The notes beneath the pieces were generated by a model. The model was not told where the DNA came from and made no database searches. It worked only from the letters and a program-made list of their open reading frames with translations. Shown here piece after piece: positions 34,362 through 43,775 of a stretch of DNA of 64,000 bases; the stretch's first letter is position 1; every line of letters starts with the position of its first letter. The DNA comes from a virus. The DNA is taken from IMG/VR virus record IMGVR_UViG_3300044712_001570, positions 24,122 through 88,121 of that record; one strand, given 5' to 3'. The translations under genes and the position numbers were made by a program.

Positions 34362-36205
34362 TGGCGTTCGTCCTCTGCGAGTATTCCTGCTTTTATTGGG
34401 TCTGCTCTTACCTCGATATAGTTGATACCTTCTAGGTCAATAGAGACTTCCCCCTCTTCCCAACCAATAGAGATAGCCCTACTTTTATAGATATTTTGAA
34501 AGCCTAGGTCAGTAAATGTTTTCGTATAGGCTTGAGCTAAATCCCCATGAAACCCAAGGCTTTTCATGAAGGCTTCTCCTTGGGATTGAGATTGTAAGAA
34601 GGTATCAATCTTTGATGGTTCTGTTCCACCTTCCTTATCGTCATAGTAGGTAGAACGTACTTCGAATGTATCCCCTGCCTTCATATCAAGAATATCTGGG
34701 TCACCATTCCCACCACCTAATGAGCATAAGGAATGAGTCTTAATCTTGACGGATAGTTCTGCCCTACCAAGCATCTCATAAATAGTTTGGGCTATCACTC
34801 GTAGTGTTTTCTCGTTCTCTATTCCAGATACTCTCCATACAAGCCACTTCTCTTCCGCTCCACCATCACCGGGTACGGATGACTGGATACCTTTACCAGT
34901 GATGCGAGTGGGGAACCTTCCAACGATGGTATTCTTTCTTCGAGGTGAGTAGCACCTAACCTCAATATTAGTAGGTGCACTTCGAACGAAACTTCTTTCA
35001 ATCTTTAGGTCTTCTATGTTTCTTCCATAAAGGAAGCGCCTAAACTTCTGCCCATCGAATCTAGGCTCGAATGGGTCATCGGCACGCTTAACAGGTCTAC
35101 TTTCATCACTATAGATAGAGCGACCTCTTTGGATGATAACTGTAGTGTCGTCTACTCTACATAGTAGACCTAATGCACCACATACATCTGTCATATAATC
35201 CCAAACACTAAGCCCAGTATTAGCCCCTAATGCAAGGCTCGGAGGTGGTCCTAAGTTAGGTCTAAATGCTGTTTTAGATAGTGCATCTACAAGGCCAGGC
35301 GGTGTTTCACCATAGGGTCTATATTCAACTTTCAATCCTTGGAACTGCGGAAAGTGGCTTAGGTATTGTGCTATCGCGTAGTCGATAGGAACTCCATTCC
35401 CACCACCTATGCTTCCTGTTACTTGACCATTCTCACCATAGATTTGTATAGGTGTAGTGAGTCTTGAACCTGCTATGACCAGCTTTGCGGGAGCCTCCTG
35501 GTCAATAAGAAGCTGTGTATTATCCCTACAATCCAATCTAATAAGTGGTTCGTCTTCATTAGCCATATCGACAGCCCACTTATCCACCCAACCTATAAAC
35601 CTTCGATTCGATCGAACTACTCCGTTACCATCGGTATATGCATCAGGAACTACATTCAAAGGTTCGGATGCTCTTGTTTGACCATCCTTATTTAGCTGTC
35701 TCATCTCACCCCGAAGACCTTTTGCAAAGTCATCTGGTGAGACAGTCCCTAGGTAGTATTCAACCGCACAACTTCGAACTGTACGAGGGTCGATAGGGCA
35801 ATCAAGATAGCGAAGGGTGAGGGATAATGTATCTGCAGTCCTAATACCATTCTGTGACCAGGATGCAGAGCGAGGAATGATTCCTTCAATCTCATGGGTT
35901 AATCCGTCTTTACTTTTAACTTGTTTTTCTGGTCCTACACCTGGAAGGGGACGATTAGCATCTTGAAGAATATACCTACTCACACCTGTGGGAGCATTGG
36001 CATCTTGAACCACTTTAAGCGGTGCTCTTTTATCTTTTATACCACTTAGAACTTTAGTTGGTCGTGGTGGTACGGGGTTATCTGGGGTTGAAAAAACCCT
36101 ACGTGCTAGTTCGTCAAAACGAACAATAAGGCGCACCTTCGCACTTGGATAAAAAGATTCATCATACTCGGCGTCTGCGAGTAGTGGCGCCACCCTTTGA
36201 GACAT
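34358..36205 (-). CDS. Baseplate hub protein (gp27/gpD-like)
   Basis: This 615-aa protein precedes the spike gene and has the size and strand pattern of hub proteins (T4 gp27, P2 gpD). It includes an early ADTLSLTLRYLDCPIDP strand pair (about 123-140), a RFIGWVDKWAVDM strand and a later IQRGRSIYSDESR segment. Hub proteins form the trimeric base below the tube and carry the spike. It is identified by position, length and pattern, not by a diagnostic motif. AGGTCC precedes the ATG. Confidence 0.65.
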   Translation of the reverse strand: MSQRVAPLLADAEYDESFYPSAKVRLIVRFDELARRVFSTPDNPVPPRPTKVLSGIKDKRAPLKVVQDANAPTGVSRYILQDANRPLPGVGPEKQVKSKDGLTHEIEGIIPRSASWSQNGIRTADTLSLTLRYLDCPIDPRTVRSCAVEYYLGTVSPDDFAKGLRGEMRQLNKDGQTRASEPLNVVPDAYTDGNGVVRSNRRFIGWVDKWAVDMANEDEPLIRLDCRDNTQLLIDQEAPAKLVIAGSRLTTPIQIYGENGQVTGSIGGGNGVPIDYAIAQYLSHFPQFQGLKVEYRPYGETPPGLVDALSKTAFRPNLGPPPSLALGANTGLSVWDYMTDVCGALGLLCRVDDTTVIIQRGRSIYSDESRPVKRADDPFEPRFDGQKFRRFLYGRNIEDLKIERSFVRSAPTNIEVRCYSPRRKNTIVGRFPTRITGKGIQSSVPGDGGAEEKWLVWRVSGIENEKTLRVIAQTIYEMLGRAELSVKIKTHSLCSLGGGNGDPDILDMKAGDTFEVRSTYYDDKEGGTEPSKIDTFLQSQSQGEAFMKSLGFHGDLAQAYTKTFTDLGFQNIYKSRAISIGWEEGEVSIDLEGINYIEVRADPIKAGILAEDERQ

Positions 36206-36207
36206 GT

Positions 36208-37449
36208 TTAGGACCTCCCGCCAACCAATGCAGTATCGGCAAGCTTTGGAATAATAAGGTGCGTTCCCTCGGTCAAATCAGTCTGTGTCCATGGAAGTCG
36301 ATTGGTCTTTAGAATATCAACTACATGGTCTGGAGTCTTATAGTAGTAGACAGATAAAGAGATTGGAGTGTCCCCTTTGCGAACAGTATGGACCGCCAGG
36401 AAGGTCCCATCTGCACTATTAGAGTAGGAATCTGCATTCTCCTGTCGGAGCCCACCAACGCGGCCACGGGGGGCTTTAAAGCGGCTTTTCATCTCGGTTG
36501 CGCGCTTTGCTATCTCCACGTTTGCAGAATGTACATCAGCAAAATAGTTTGCAGCTCTAAGAAGAGAGCTAATGTTGGTCTTAGTAGAAAGCATCTCTGG
36601 AGGTACTTGGCTCACTTGGTCCCTCCAAGTGTTTGCACTATTCACAATATTAGTAGCTGTAGATATTAGCGTATTAGCAACACTTACAGGTGTTGTTGCA
36701 CCCTTGCGAGCTATATCCAGAAACCTAGTTATGCTTTGGGTTTGCCCTGTTATCTTTCGGCTAACAGCTTGTGCATACTTATCGGGTATGGAAACCATAG
36801 CCTCAAGTTGACCAAGACTCGAAAAGCTAGTTGATAGGGGAATACTAGGATTCTTAGTCTTAAGGGTTCGAAGAATACTGGTTGTATTGATTAGCTTTTG
36901 CTGCGCTACATCTAAGGCAGCAGCTGATGCATCTGCACTATCGCTACTACTAATAACAGGTGTCTTGCGAGGTTGACCCCTACTTACCCACTCAAATTCA
37001 ACATTCCAGCGTATATCGGTTATCTTTTCTGGAATGTATCCAAAGGACTTCATTCGTCCCTCACGAACAGTCCTAACAATCTCATCTGCGTTGTAGGGTA
37101 AGGCTGCACTCCATACTACTCGAAGTAATGAACCACTTATTCGTAGTGATTCCATAGCTTCAACTAGCAGGTGAGGTTCTACAATATCGGCTGTTCTTTT
37201 ACTTTCTTTCCACTTTGCAGGAGTGGATGGAAGCATGGTTCTTCGCCATACCCCTTCCCAAGTTTGGGTATGCTCCATAGGTCCCAACACTTGTTGAGTA
37301 CCTACTCCATAACCTGGGTACCATTTAGTAACTAAGCGTGTCTCACCCTTCCATTCTACTGTAGGAAAAGGCAACCCCGCACCAGTCAAAACCAGTGTGC
37401 GGGGGGAGGTAACTCCAATCTCCTCGATAGTGATAACGCTTAGGGACAT
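36208..37449 (-). CDS. Tail/baseplate protein with C-terminal LysM domain
   Basis: This is a 413-aa protein. The last 60 residues form a LysM-type module: HTVRKGDTPISLSVYYYKTPDHV, then DLTEGTHLIIPKL. LysM modules often bind peptidoglycan, but in tail proteins (T4 gp53-like, P2 gpX) they also hold baseplate subunits together. The N-terminal part is beta-rich and the middle (about 190-330) is helical. It lies immediately after the acidic protein gene (stop codon abuts the ATG) and before the hub. Confidence 0.75.
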   Translation of the reverse strand: MSLSVITIEEIGVTSPRTLVLTGAGLPFPTVEWKGETRLVTKWYPGYGVGTQQVLGPMEHTQTWEGVWRRTMLPSTPAKWKESKRTADIVEPHLLVEAMESLRISGSLLRVVWSAALPYNADEIVRTVREGRMKSFGYIPEKITDIRWNVEFEWVSRGQPRKTPVISSSDSADASAAALDVAQQKLINTTSILRTLKTKNPSIPLSTSFSSLGQLEAMVSIPDKYAQAVSRKITGQTQSITRFLDIARKGATTPVSVANTLISTATNIVNSANTWRDQVSQVPPEMLSTKTNISSLLRAANYFADVHSANVEIAKRATEMKSRFKAPRGRVGGLRQENADSYSNSADGTFLAVHTVRKGDTPISLSVYYYKTPDHVVDILKTNRLPWTQTDLTEGTHLIIPKLADTALVGGRS

Positions 37450-38157
37450 TTATTTATAACTAGCAACAAAATCCGCTAACGACTTGGAGATAGCTTCTTT
37501 TTCTTTAGTTTTCTTTTCAGCTTCTTCCTTAGCCTTTTTCTTTTCCTTAGCATCCATCTCTGCATCAATAACAGGCTCTTCTTCGGTATCTAATGTGGAT
37601 GCATCGGTATCTAAAGACTCAAGAAACTTATCAATACCATCCCCAACCTTTTCAAGTACTTCATCAACCACTTCACTACCTAAAGAATTAATATCTTGGA
37701 GTAGCGAGGATGCTTCTTGAATAGCGGATATGACTTCATCCGCTGCTGCTGGAGTCTCAAGTGTAGGTGGAGCTTCTTCATCATCGTGTAGCTCAGTACC
37801 TAGCTCCTCCTCTGCATCTTGTACTTCAGGGGATTCATTTTGCATATCTTCGGGGGACTCTATGAGTTCTTCCTCTTTAGCAGTATCTACGAGATCGGAT
37901 TCCTCCCTCGTAAGTTCACCACCACCCGCTAGTTTTTCTACAAGGTCAGGAAGTGCTTCATGTCCGGGTGAACCTTCATCTGTCAAAGGAAGTCCGTCCT
38001 CTTCCTCTGCATCCTCTTCATCCTTCTTTTTCTTTTTATCTTCTTCTTCGTCAGCCTCTTCCTCTTCGTCCTCTTCGAGGTCCTTCTTATCTTCTTCGTC
38101 TTCGTCGAGTTCACCTTTGGCTTTTTTGCTGACGTATTGTGCGAGTGCTTTGGGCAT
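37450..38157 (-). CDS. Highly charged acidic protein
   Basis: The start is ATG 38157 behind GGAGG; an in-frame TTG at 38169 is less likely. The 235-aa protein is mostly Asp/Glu with Lys runs (about 15-60 and 205-225) and a helical middle. No domain is recognised. It lies between the tape measure and the LysM-containing protein. The charge suggests an assembly chaperone or a scaffold for the tail tip, but that is inference. Confidence 0.7.
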   Translation of the reverse strand: MPKALAQYVSKKAKGELDEDEEDKKDLEEDEEEEADEEEDKKKKKDEEDAEEEDGLPLTDEGSPGHEALPDLVEKLAGGGELTREESDLVDTAKEEELIESPEDMQNESPEVQDAEEELGTELHDDEEAPPTLETPAAADEVISAIQEASSLLQDINSLGSEVVDEVLEKVGDGIDKFLESLDTDASTLDTEEEPVIDAEMDAKEKKKAKEEAEKKTKEKEAISKSLADFVASYK

Positions 38158-38213
38158 ATTAACCTCCAAGAGAGTTTGTCTATATTAGTAGCAAATCTTA
38201 GTCTGCGCCATAT

Positions 38214-40073
38214 CTACGATCTACCTACACTACCCATACCATAAGGGGATTGAACTCTATTAGTAGATGATCGTCTTATATCTCTCTCGAATACCATCAT
38301 AACCCTATCAGGGTCTTGGTCTCTAAAGTCCTGCTTAATGTTAAAGGTGTTTCCATTAAAGTTTATCTGTGGAGCTAACGCTTTATTAGCTCCGTCACCT
38401 CGAATGGACTTACGAACGTTATCAAGGAAGTTCGAGTCACCTACATCTTTAGCGAAGGTTTCAAGCGCTGTCTTAACCTCACCACCCTTATCAATAAAGG
38501 ATTGAGCTAATGTTGCATTACCCTTAACCAAGCTTTGCATATAGTTCATCATCCCCTCGTTATGAGCAGCCTTAGCCTCTTCATATAGGCTCATAAACTG
38601 GGATACGCTTTGAGCACCACCTTCACCACCAATAGAACCAGTGAGCTTATTTACCTGCTCACTCATCTCATGAAACTTCTTAACTGCTGTATCGAACTGG
38701 TCAACCATACCTTGACTAGCCCAGGTGTCGGCACCCGCTATGGTTTCCCTTGCACCAGTCTTTCCATGGATACCACCACGCTTAAATGCAGCTTCATAAG
38801 CACCGCCTTGTGCTTCTTTAATAATCCTTGCCATCTCTGCATCGGCATCTTCTTGTTTATTACCGCCGACACGTTTACCAGATGCAGCAGCAGCCTTTGC
38901 GAGTAGAGCCGCTGCACCCTCAATAGCGCTGATTATAACATCGAATACATCTTTGAATGTCTTTGCTAAGGGCTCTGCATTCTCAACAATCCAACTAAAT
39001 GCTTTTTCTGCATACGAGAATGCATCCTTTATCCACCCGGCAACTTTACCACCATCTTGTGCAAACACATTATAGAAGGTACCTACAATCTTAGACACAC
39101 CTTGTATAAAGCCACCTATGTATTTACCAACTCTATTAGCTGTAATCTCAATAGCTGTAGCATTATGACTAAACCAGTTTTTTACATCGGTAAGAACTGG
39201 AAGTAGTTCATTGACTATGGGTTGTCCTATGCTTGTAGATGCAAGGTCATAAACTTCTGCAAGCGAGTTCTTTAGGCCATCGAATCCCATAGGAATATCT
39301 TTGGCTTGCTTAGCCATTCGACGCATGCCTTCCTCGGCAACTGTCATACGTTGAACATCTGTCATACGAGCCATCTGTCTTGCTACTTCGGTAGATTCAC
39401 CCTTTAGAACCTTAGTAGCTGTAACCATTCCAACTATGGCCCCTGTGCTGGAGAAGGTACCAGTTTTCATACCTTCGTATTCAGCTGTTAGCTTTGACAG
39501 TCCTCCTGGAACTACCTTCGCAGCTTGAGCCATAGACTCGGTAATAGCTTCCGATTGTGCTCGTGTAAGCCTAGCCCTATATGTTCCTCTTATACCTTCA
39601 GCTACAGCATTAAATGCAGCTTGTACATCATCCCTTGTAGCTCCTGCACTTATAGCAATTCTTCTAAACTGCGCGTCATATGCATTAGCTAATGTGCGAG
39701 CATCACCTAAAGGCATATTGGCTTTTCCACTAAGCGCAATCATCTCGAAGGTTGTAGCCTTCATCTTTTCAAGTCGACTATTGGCTGCAAACATAGATGC
39801 AGTAATGGCCGCTATACCAGCACCAGCGGCTACTCCAGCAGCTACTCCGATAGCGCTCATAGCTGCACTACCCATAGCCCCGAAAGCCTTAAATTTAGCC
39901 CCCATAGCGCTTATATTGCTATTAAGGGAGAACATTCCTTCTCCCTTAGAGTTCATGTGCTTGGAAGCTTCAACACTACCCGCAGCCAAGGCATCAGACA
40001 TAGCCTTGGCCATCTCGTCAGGTTTATTCGACAGAACGAGTCTTACCTTTACATCTGCGCTCTCGTCTGCCAT
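38214..40073 (-). CDS. Tape measure protein
   Basis: This is a 619-aa, largely helical protein directly downstream of the frameshifted tail chaperone pair, the standard tape measure position. A hydrophobic Ala/Gly-rich segment (about 60-98) and further helical membrane-like stretches (about 305-330, 345-395) fit the usual role: it sets tail length and helps DNA entry. At about 1.5 angstrom per residue it would give a tube of roughly 90 nm. GAGGTT precedes the ATG, which follows the upstream stop directly. Confidence 0.82.
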   Translation of the reverse strand: MADESADVKVRLVLSNKPDEMAKAMSDALAAGSVEASKHMNSKGEGMFSLNSNISAMGAKFKAFGAMGSAAMSAIGVAAGVAAGAGIAAITASMFAANSRLEKMKATTFEMIALSGKANMPLGDARTLANAYDAQFRRIAISAGATRDDVQAAFNAVAEGIRGTYRARLTRAQSEAITESMAQAAKVVPGGLSKLTAEYEGMKTGTFSSTGAIVGMVTATKVLKGESTEVARQMARMTDVQRMTVAEEGMRRMAKQAKDIPMGFDGLKNSLAEVYDLASTSIGQPIVNELLPVLTDVKNWFSHNATAIEITANRVGKYIGGFIQGVSKIVGTFYNVFAQDGGKVAGWIKDAFSYAEKAFSWIVENAEPLAKTFKDVFDVIISAIEGAAALLAKAAAASGKRVGGNKQEDADAEMARIIKEAQGGAYEAAFKRGGIHGKTGARETIAGADTWASQGMVDQFDTAVKKFHEMSEQVNKLTGSIGGEGGAQSVSQFMSLYEEAKAAHNEGMMNYMQSLVKGNATLAQSFIDKGGEVKTALETFAKDVGDSNFLDNVRKSIRGDGANKALAPQINFNGNTFNIKQDFRDQDPDRVMMVFERDIRRSSTNRVQSPYGMGSVGRS

Positions 40074-40427
40074 CTAAACCTCGCTCATTGCTAACGTTGC
40101 GGACTCTTGCTCTATCCAATACCCAATCGCTCCCATAAGGGAGCGAAGCTCGAACCACTCAAGCTCCAATAGTTTAGCATAGTCCTGTCTACCATAACGG
40201 CAAAGCCATGCGACATCCCGGATACGGTTGGTTTCCCGCTCTGCGATATCAACATGGAGTGAATATACAACAGCCCACGCAGTATCCATGACAGAACCAG
40301 GTCGATATGGATGCGCCTGATTTTGTCTATAGGTTGTAATGAATAACGAATCCTCTACATGCAGAGGGTCAAGCGCCTGACCACGCGCTAGGCGGGCTGT
40401 GCGTCTAGCGAGACCATGCAAGTGGCG
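40074..40427 (-). CDS. Tail assembly chaperone C-terminal extension made by -1 frameshift (T part)
   Basis: This frame lies -1 to the 200-aa chaperone gene and is open from the slippery site at 40427-40433 to a stop at 40074. The only start codon near its beginning is TTG 40421 with no ribosome site. Ribosomes that slip after decoding TTC would add 117 residues to the first 188 of the upstream frame, giving a protein of about 305 aa. The segment is helical and Trp/Arg-rich. This matches the G/GT arrangement just upstream of tape measure genes. Confidence 0.75.
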   Translation of the reverse strand, partial: RHLHGLARRTARLARGQALDPLHVEDSLFITTYRQNQAHPYRPGSVMDTAWAVVYSLHVDIAERETNRIRDVAWLCRYGRQDYAKLLELEWFELRSLMGAIGYWIEQESATLAMSEV

Positions 40428-40990
40428 AAAAAATCCACGCGCTCCTCGGGTGTCAACGAATGGAGCTTGTTATATACAGTCATAAGTATCTCACGGCCCT
40501 TATACCCTATTTGATCCATAAAGATATCCGGGTTGAATAGCCTTCCGTCCTTATTTGGGTCAGCTACCCAGTTAGGAAGTTTCCCATCGACACATCGAAT
40601 CATTTGTTTGGTGTGTTCGAGAATAAATCTAGATGCATCACCACGCATACGAGAGGCAGCAAGTCTTTCTTCCTGCAATGATAGGGACCATACAACACAC
40701 CACCTATCACCCAAGTCTGTTCGTTCTGTTATATGAGGGGGAAAGCGAAGGAATATAACTTTTCTTCCAGGAGGAGGAAGCTTGAACCCTTCTGGTAAGA
40801 TAGCCCAGGGTGGAACACCAGGCGCTTGTTCTGGTTCCATAGTAGGTGATTCTTCTTGCTCTTCTTCGGATTGTGCGAGCAGTTGACGCTCTTCCTCTGT
40901 CATTGGAACTTCTTTAATTGCACTAGCAGTTTCTACAGCGGAAACAGCCTTTGAAAGGTTGGTTTCCACTTTCTGTTTGATCTTAGCCAT
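40388..40990 (-). CDS. Tail assembly chaperone (G-like)
   Basis: This is a 200-aa protein with an acidic disordered N-terminal region (about 25-65) and an alpha/beta core (about 75-185). A clear GGAG lies nine bases before the ATG. It is encoded between the tail tube (with terminator) and the tape measure. It ends 12 codons after a T TTT TTC slippery site whose -1 frame continues into the longer product. Tail chaperones coat the tape measure before tube assembly. Confidence 0.78.
   Translation of the reverse strand: MAKIKQKVETNLSKAVSAVETASAIKEVPMTEEERQLLAQSEEEQEESPTMEPEQAPGVPPWAILPEGFKLPPPGRKVIFLRFPPHITERTDLGDRWCVVWSLSLQEERLAASRMRGDASRFILEHTKQMIRCVDGKLPNWVADPNKDGRLFNPDIFMDQIGYKGREILMTVYNKLHSLTPEERVDFFATCMVSLDAQPA
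40427..40433 (-). promoter_or_regulatory. Programmed -1 ribosomal frameshift site
   Basis: On the minus strand the heptamer T TTT TTC fits the X XXY YYZ rule in the chaperone frame (codons GAT TTT TTC). Slipping one base back gives TTT TTT then CGC CAC in the downstream frame. Frame arithmetic (offset of the two genes is -1) agrees. Confidence 0.75.
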
Positions 40991-41004
40991 GGTGGGTGTC
41001 TCCT

Positions 41005-41043
41005 AATAAAAAACCCTATGGAGTTTTGTAGCACTCCATAGGG
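41005..41043 (-). terminator. Rho-independent terminator after the tail tube gene
   Basis: An 11-bp perfect stem (CCCTATGGAGT 41014-41024 with ACTCCATAGGG 41033-41043) is followed on the minus strand by six T (41008-41013). It lies between tube and chaperone genes without room for a new promoter, so it probably lowers downstream expression. Confidence 0.85.
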
Positions 41044-41080
41044 GAATAACCATACAGCGATATGAGGTCGATTACATCTT

Positions 41081-41524
41081 CTACATCTTCTGTGGATCGA
41101 TATTCGAGCAGATACCTTGCAGCTTGGTCTTTACATATTCTGTTCGTCCACCAACATTTAGTGGAATAGGACCAAAGGCAACGTCTGCAAATATGAGGTT
41201 AGTTACCTCACCCGTTCCAGGAAACGTAATCAATCCGGATAGATTGAACACTACATCAGGTGTTCGTCTTTGAGCCTTGTTCTTAATAGACATGGCAAAG
41301 TCGAAGTAGAGTGCAGTGTGTATTTGAAGCTCAAAATCAAACTTCGCAGCTTCATATACAAAGTCCGTTCGGTCTGCGAACTCTCCAAGGAACCCTTGTT
41401 GAAGGGTTTTGAAGGTCATCTCCCCATTGAAGTTTGTAATGTCGGTAAGAGGGTCAATGACTAACTCAGTGCCTCTACTTACCAACAGGGTCAAATCCTG
41501 ACCTAGAATACGTTGTGAAGGCAT
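41081..41524 (-). CDS. Tail tube protein
   Basis: This 147-aa protein lies between sheath and chaperone genes, the invariable place of the tube gene in contractile-tailed phages. The beta-rich sequence, with ITNFNGEMTFKTLQQGFLGEF near the N-terminus and an exposed loop near the middle, fits the tube fold. GAGGTG precedes the ATG. A strong terminator follows, in line with high expression of an abundant subunit. Confidence 0.8.
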   Translation of the reverse strand: MPSQRILGQDLTLLVSRGTELVIDPLTDITNFNGEMTFKTLQQGFLGEFADRTDFVYEAAKFDFELQIHTALYFDFAMSIKNKAQRRTPDVVFNLSGLITFPGTGEVTNLIFADVAFGPIPLNVGGRTEYVKTKLQGICSNIDPQKM

Positions 41525-41536
41525 ATCAGCACCTCA

Positions 41537-43732
41537 TTATTCCATTGACTCGGTTACTGTTACATTGGTTCCAACGTATGTAGTTAGAACAATAGACTTC
41601 AGGGATGATAGCTGTTTGCAGCTAACAATAACGGCATATAACCCTCGTGCGAGTAGATCAGCAGTGTTACCTGTGACTGCATCAACATCGTACCCGGCTA
41701 TACGCTGATTAGCAGGTTGGTCCTTCGATAGAAGGTCTGCCATAAACTTTCGAATCTCTGTAACCATTGCAGCTCGACGAGCTTGGGTTGACAGCTTCTT
41801 TCCAAAGGCTTTCCCTCTTCTGGAGAGTGAATCCTGGATATAGTCTGCCAAGCGTCGACGATTGATATCAGTCCGGTTTGGTAGAACCAATGGGTCTACA
41901 GAAGTGATACCGCTTTGATATATAGCAACACCTTCATCTATGCGAGGTGCGCATATACCAGCTGCTTTGAAGGCTATATAGTCCTCCATTACAAAGTTTT
42001 GAACGTTTGCACCACTCTCAAGACCAACTACTGCATCTAGCAATCCAGTATCTTGACCAGGGTCTTCTTCTACTGCGAGTTGTGAAAGAATTGATGCTAG
42101 GAATCCATCTGCTCCCACATCGACAATACCATCTGCAGTAAATCCGACACCACCCGCTGTTCCTCTACTAGCAATAAGAGGAACATTGGTTCTCCAGTTC
42201 GGGTAACACATAACCAACCGTTCTGCTCGGTTGAGAGTAACCATAGTTAGTGCAGTAGCTTTCAAGGTATTCATAGGAGCGCGTGTTATAAACATGCGAC
42301 CATAAAACCCTTGGTTACTAGCGGTCTTAGCGTTTATTCGACCCATCTGCCGAATAGCATTCGACTGTCTTGCGGAAACAATAATGTTCGCAGTACGAGC
42401 GATAGAGCTTTGACTCAATGTTGAATCAAAGGCTAGTTGGTATGCTGCATCTATCTGTGCCTCGGTAAGAGCAGCATTTAGAGGAAGTGGGTTGTATACA
42501 GCCCATGCAGAATCCTCAGCGGGGGTTGTTATCTTCGTGATTGCACCACCTAGTGCAGATACCCCAGTACCATCATCAACTGCATGTCGAACCTTGCTTG
42601 TATAAGGTCCCGCAGTAGATGCAGTTACAGTAATAGACTTCATAGTAACTACTGCATTAGTACCACCACTATTATTGAGGACCGTACCAGCAGGGATAGT
42701 AGTAGCTACACCAGCAGCAGCGGTTCCTGTCGCACCAACTGTGAACCCTAGGTTGACAGCAGTAGTAGCAGCCCCAACAGCTATTGTTCCAGTCGTAGGA
42801 GTTGCGAGGTTGGATGCTCGAAGTCTCCCTGAAGGAGTTGTTTCAACTAATGCGCCAGTTACCGCAAGTTCCACAATGGTTTTAACTTCTGCAGGTGTAA
42901 CGTTATCAATATCAACAACGTTTCCAGTTCCAGAAGTAGTAGCAGCAGTGAAACCAAGCTTAGTCAAAACACCAGTTGAACCAGAAACAATACGAATCTT
43001 GCTCCCAGTTCCACCCTGTCTAGCTGTTAGCTTGATTTGGCCGGTACTATTACTGGCCATTGTGTATCCAGCAAAACTATTGATTCGAGCTATACAATCC
43101 GCGATAGCTTGGTCAGCTGTTAGGAATACAACAGTGAAGTCAGGTTGTCCGTCGTATCCAATGACCAGGGTTTCACCGCCGACAAATGAAGTTGGGTAAC
43201 TCCCACCTGCTGCAGTGACATTAGCAACTGTTCCTGTAAATGTTGCACTTACGGAGCCGCCACCGATATCAAGCGCAAGAATTTGACCAGTTGTTAGCTT
43301 AAATCTGGTGTTACTTGAACCATATACAGAGGCCAGTCGAGAGAAGGTGACGCTACCCACACTAGTATCTACTCGTACTAGCTGCAGAGCGCGAAAGCGC
43401 TTCCCGCTAAGCTGTACGAACATGTTACCGTTCCAATATTCGGGGGAGATGGCACTATCTGCATATCGAACTTTGGCGCATGGGTAGTTACCTACTAAAC
43501 CATTATAGGTATAACCAAGACCACCAAATGTACCTAGTAGATCACTAGATGACGAGATAGCAGTAGGAGTGTTGAAAGGCCCATCTTCGGACTCTCCAAC
43601 CATAATCACTGTACCAGTTCCTATAGCCGTTATCTGAGCGGCTGGATCAAGGTCCAGGATATTATATGACTCGATGTTTAGTAGAACATCGCTTCCGGGA
43701 TTCGCATCCCAACGTCTAATAAAAATGGGCAT
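41537..43732 (-). CDS. Contractile tail sheath protein
   Basis: This is a 731-aa protein starting at ATG 43732 behind GAGGAGGTG (GTG 43738 in frame is unlikely). The N-terminal strand block, a large Ala/Gly/Thr-rich insertion (about 120-400) and a conserved C-terminal domain fit sheath subunits. In the C-terminal domain, NRTDINRRRLADYIQDSL and a following FMADLLSKDQ helix are visible. It polymerises around the tube and contracts to drive it through the envelope. The insertion is long and would protrude from the sheath surface. Confidence 0.85.
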   Translation of the reverse strand: MPIFIRRWDANPGSDVLLNIESYNILDLDPAAQITAIGTGTVIMVGESEDGPFNTPTAISSSSDLLGTFGGLGYTYNGLVGNYPCAKVRYADSAISPEYWNGNMFVQLSGKRFRALQLVRVDTSVGSVTFSRLASVYGSSNTRFKLTTGQILALDIGGGSVSATFTGTVANVTAAGGSYPTSFVGGETLVIGYDGQPDFTVVFLTADQAIADCIARINSFAGYTMASNSTGQIKLTARQGGTGSKIRIVSGSTGVLTKLGFTAATTSGTGNVVDIDNVTPAEVKTIVELAVTGALVETTPSGRLRASNLATPTTGTIAVGAATTAVNLGFTVGATGTAAAGVATTIPAGTVLNNSGGTNAVVTMKSITVTASTAGPYTSKVRHAVDDGTGVSALGGAITKITTPAEDSAWAVYNPLPLNAALTEAQIDAAYQLAFDSTLSQSSIARTANIIVSARQSNAIRQMGRINAKTASNQGFYGRMFITRAPMNTLKATALTMVTLNRAERLVMCYPNWRTNVPLIASRGTAGGVGFTADGIVDVGADGFLASILSQLAVEEDPGQDTGLLDAVVGLESGANVQNFVMEDYIAFKAAGICAPRIDEGVAIYQSGITSVDPLVLPNRTDINRRRLADYIQDSLSRRGKAFGKKLSTQARRAAMVTEIRKFMADLLSKDQPANQRIAGYDVDAVTGNTADLLARGLYAVIVSCKQLSSLKSIVLTTYVGTNVTVTESME

Positions 43733-43775
43733 GTTCACCTCCTCGCGGCAAAGGCAGCTAGGTAGTAATAGAGTA

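Noticed and set aside
37730-38188. 152-aa plus-strand frame very rich in Ser
   Set aside because: It is the antisense of the Asp/Glu/Lys-rich protein at 37450-38157; GAA/GAG/GAT runs read backwards give Ser/Phe runs. No ribosome site.
42675-43199. 174-aa plus-strand frame rich in Val/Ala/Pro
   Set aside because: Antisense of the Ala/Gly/Thr-rich insertion in the sheath gene; no ribosome site and no domain.
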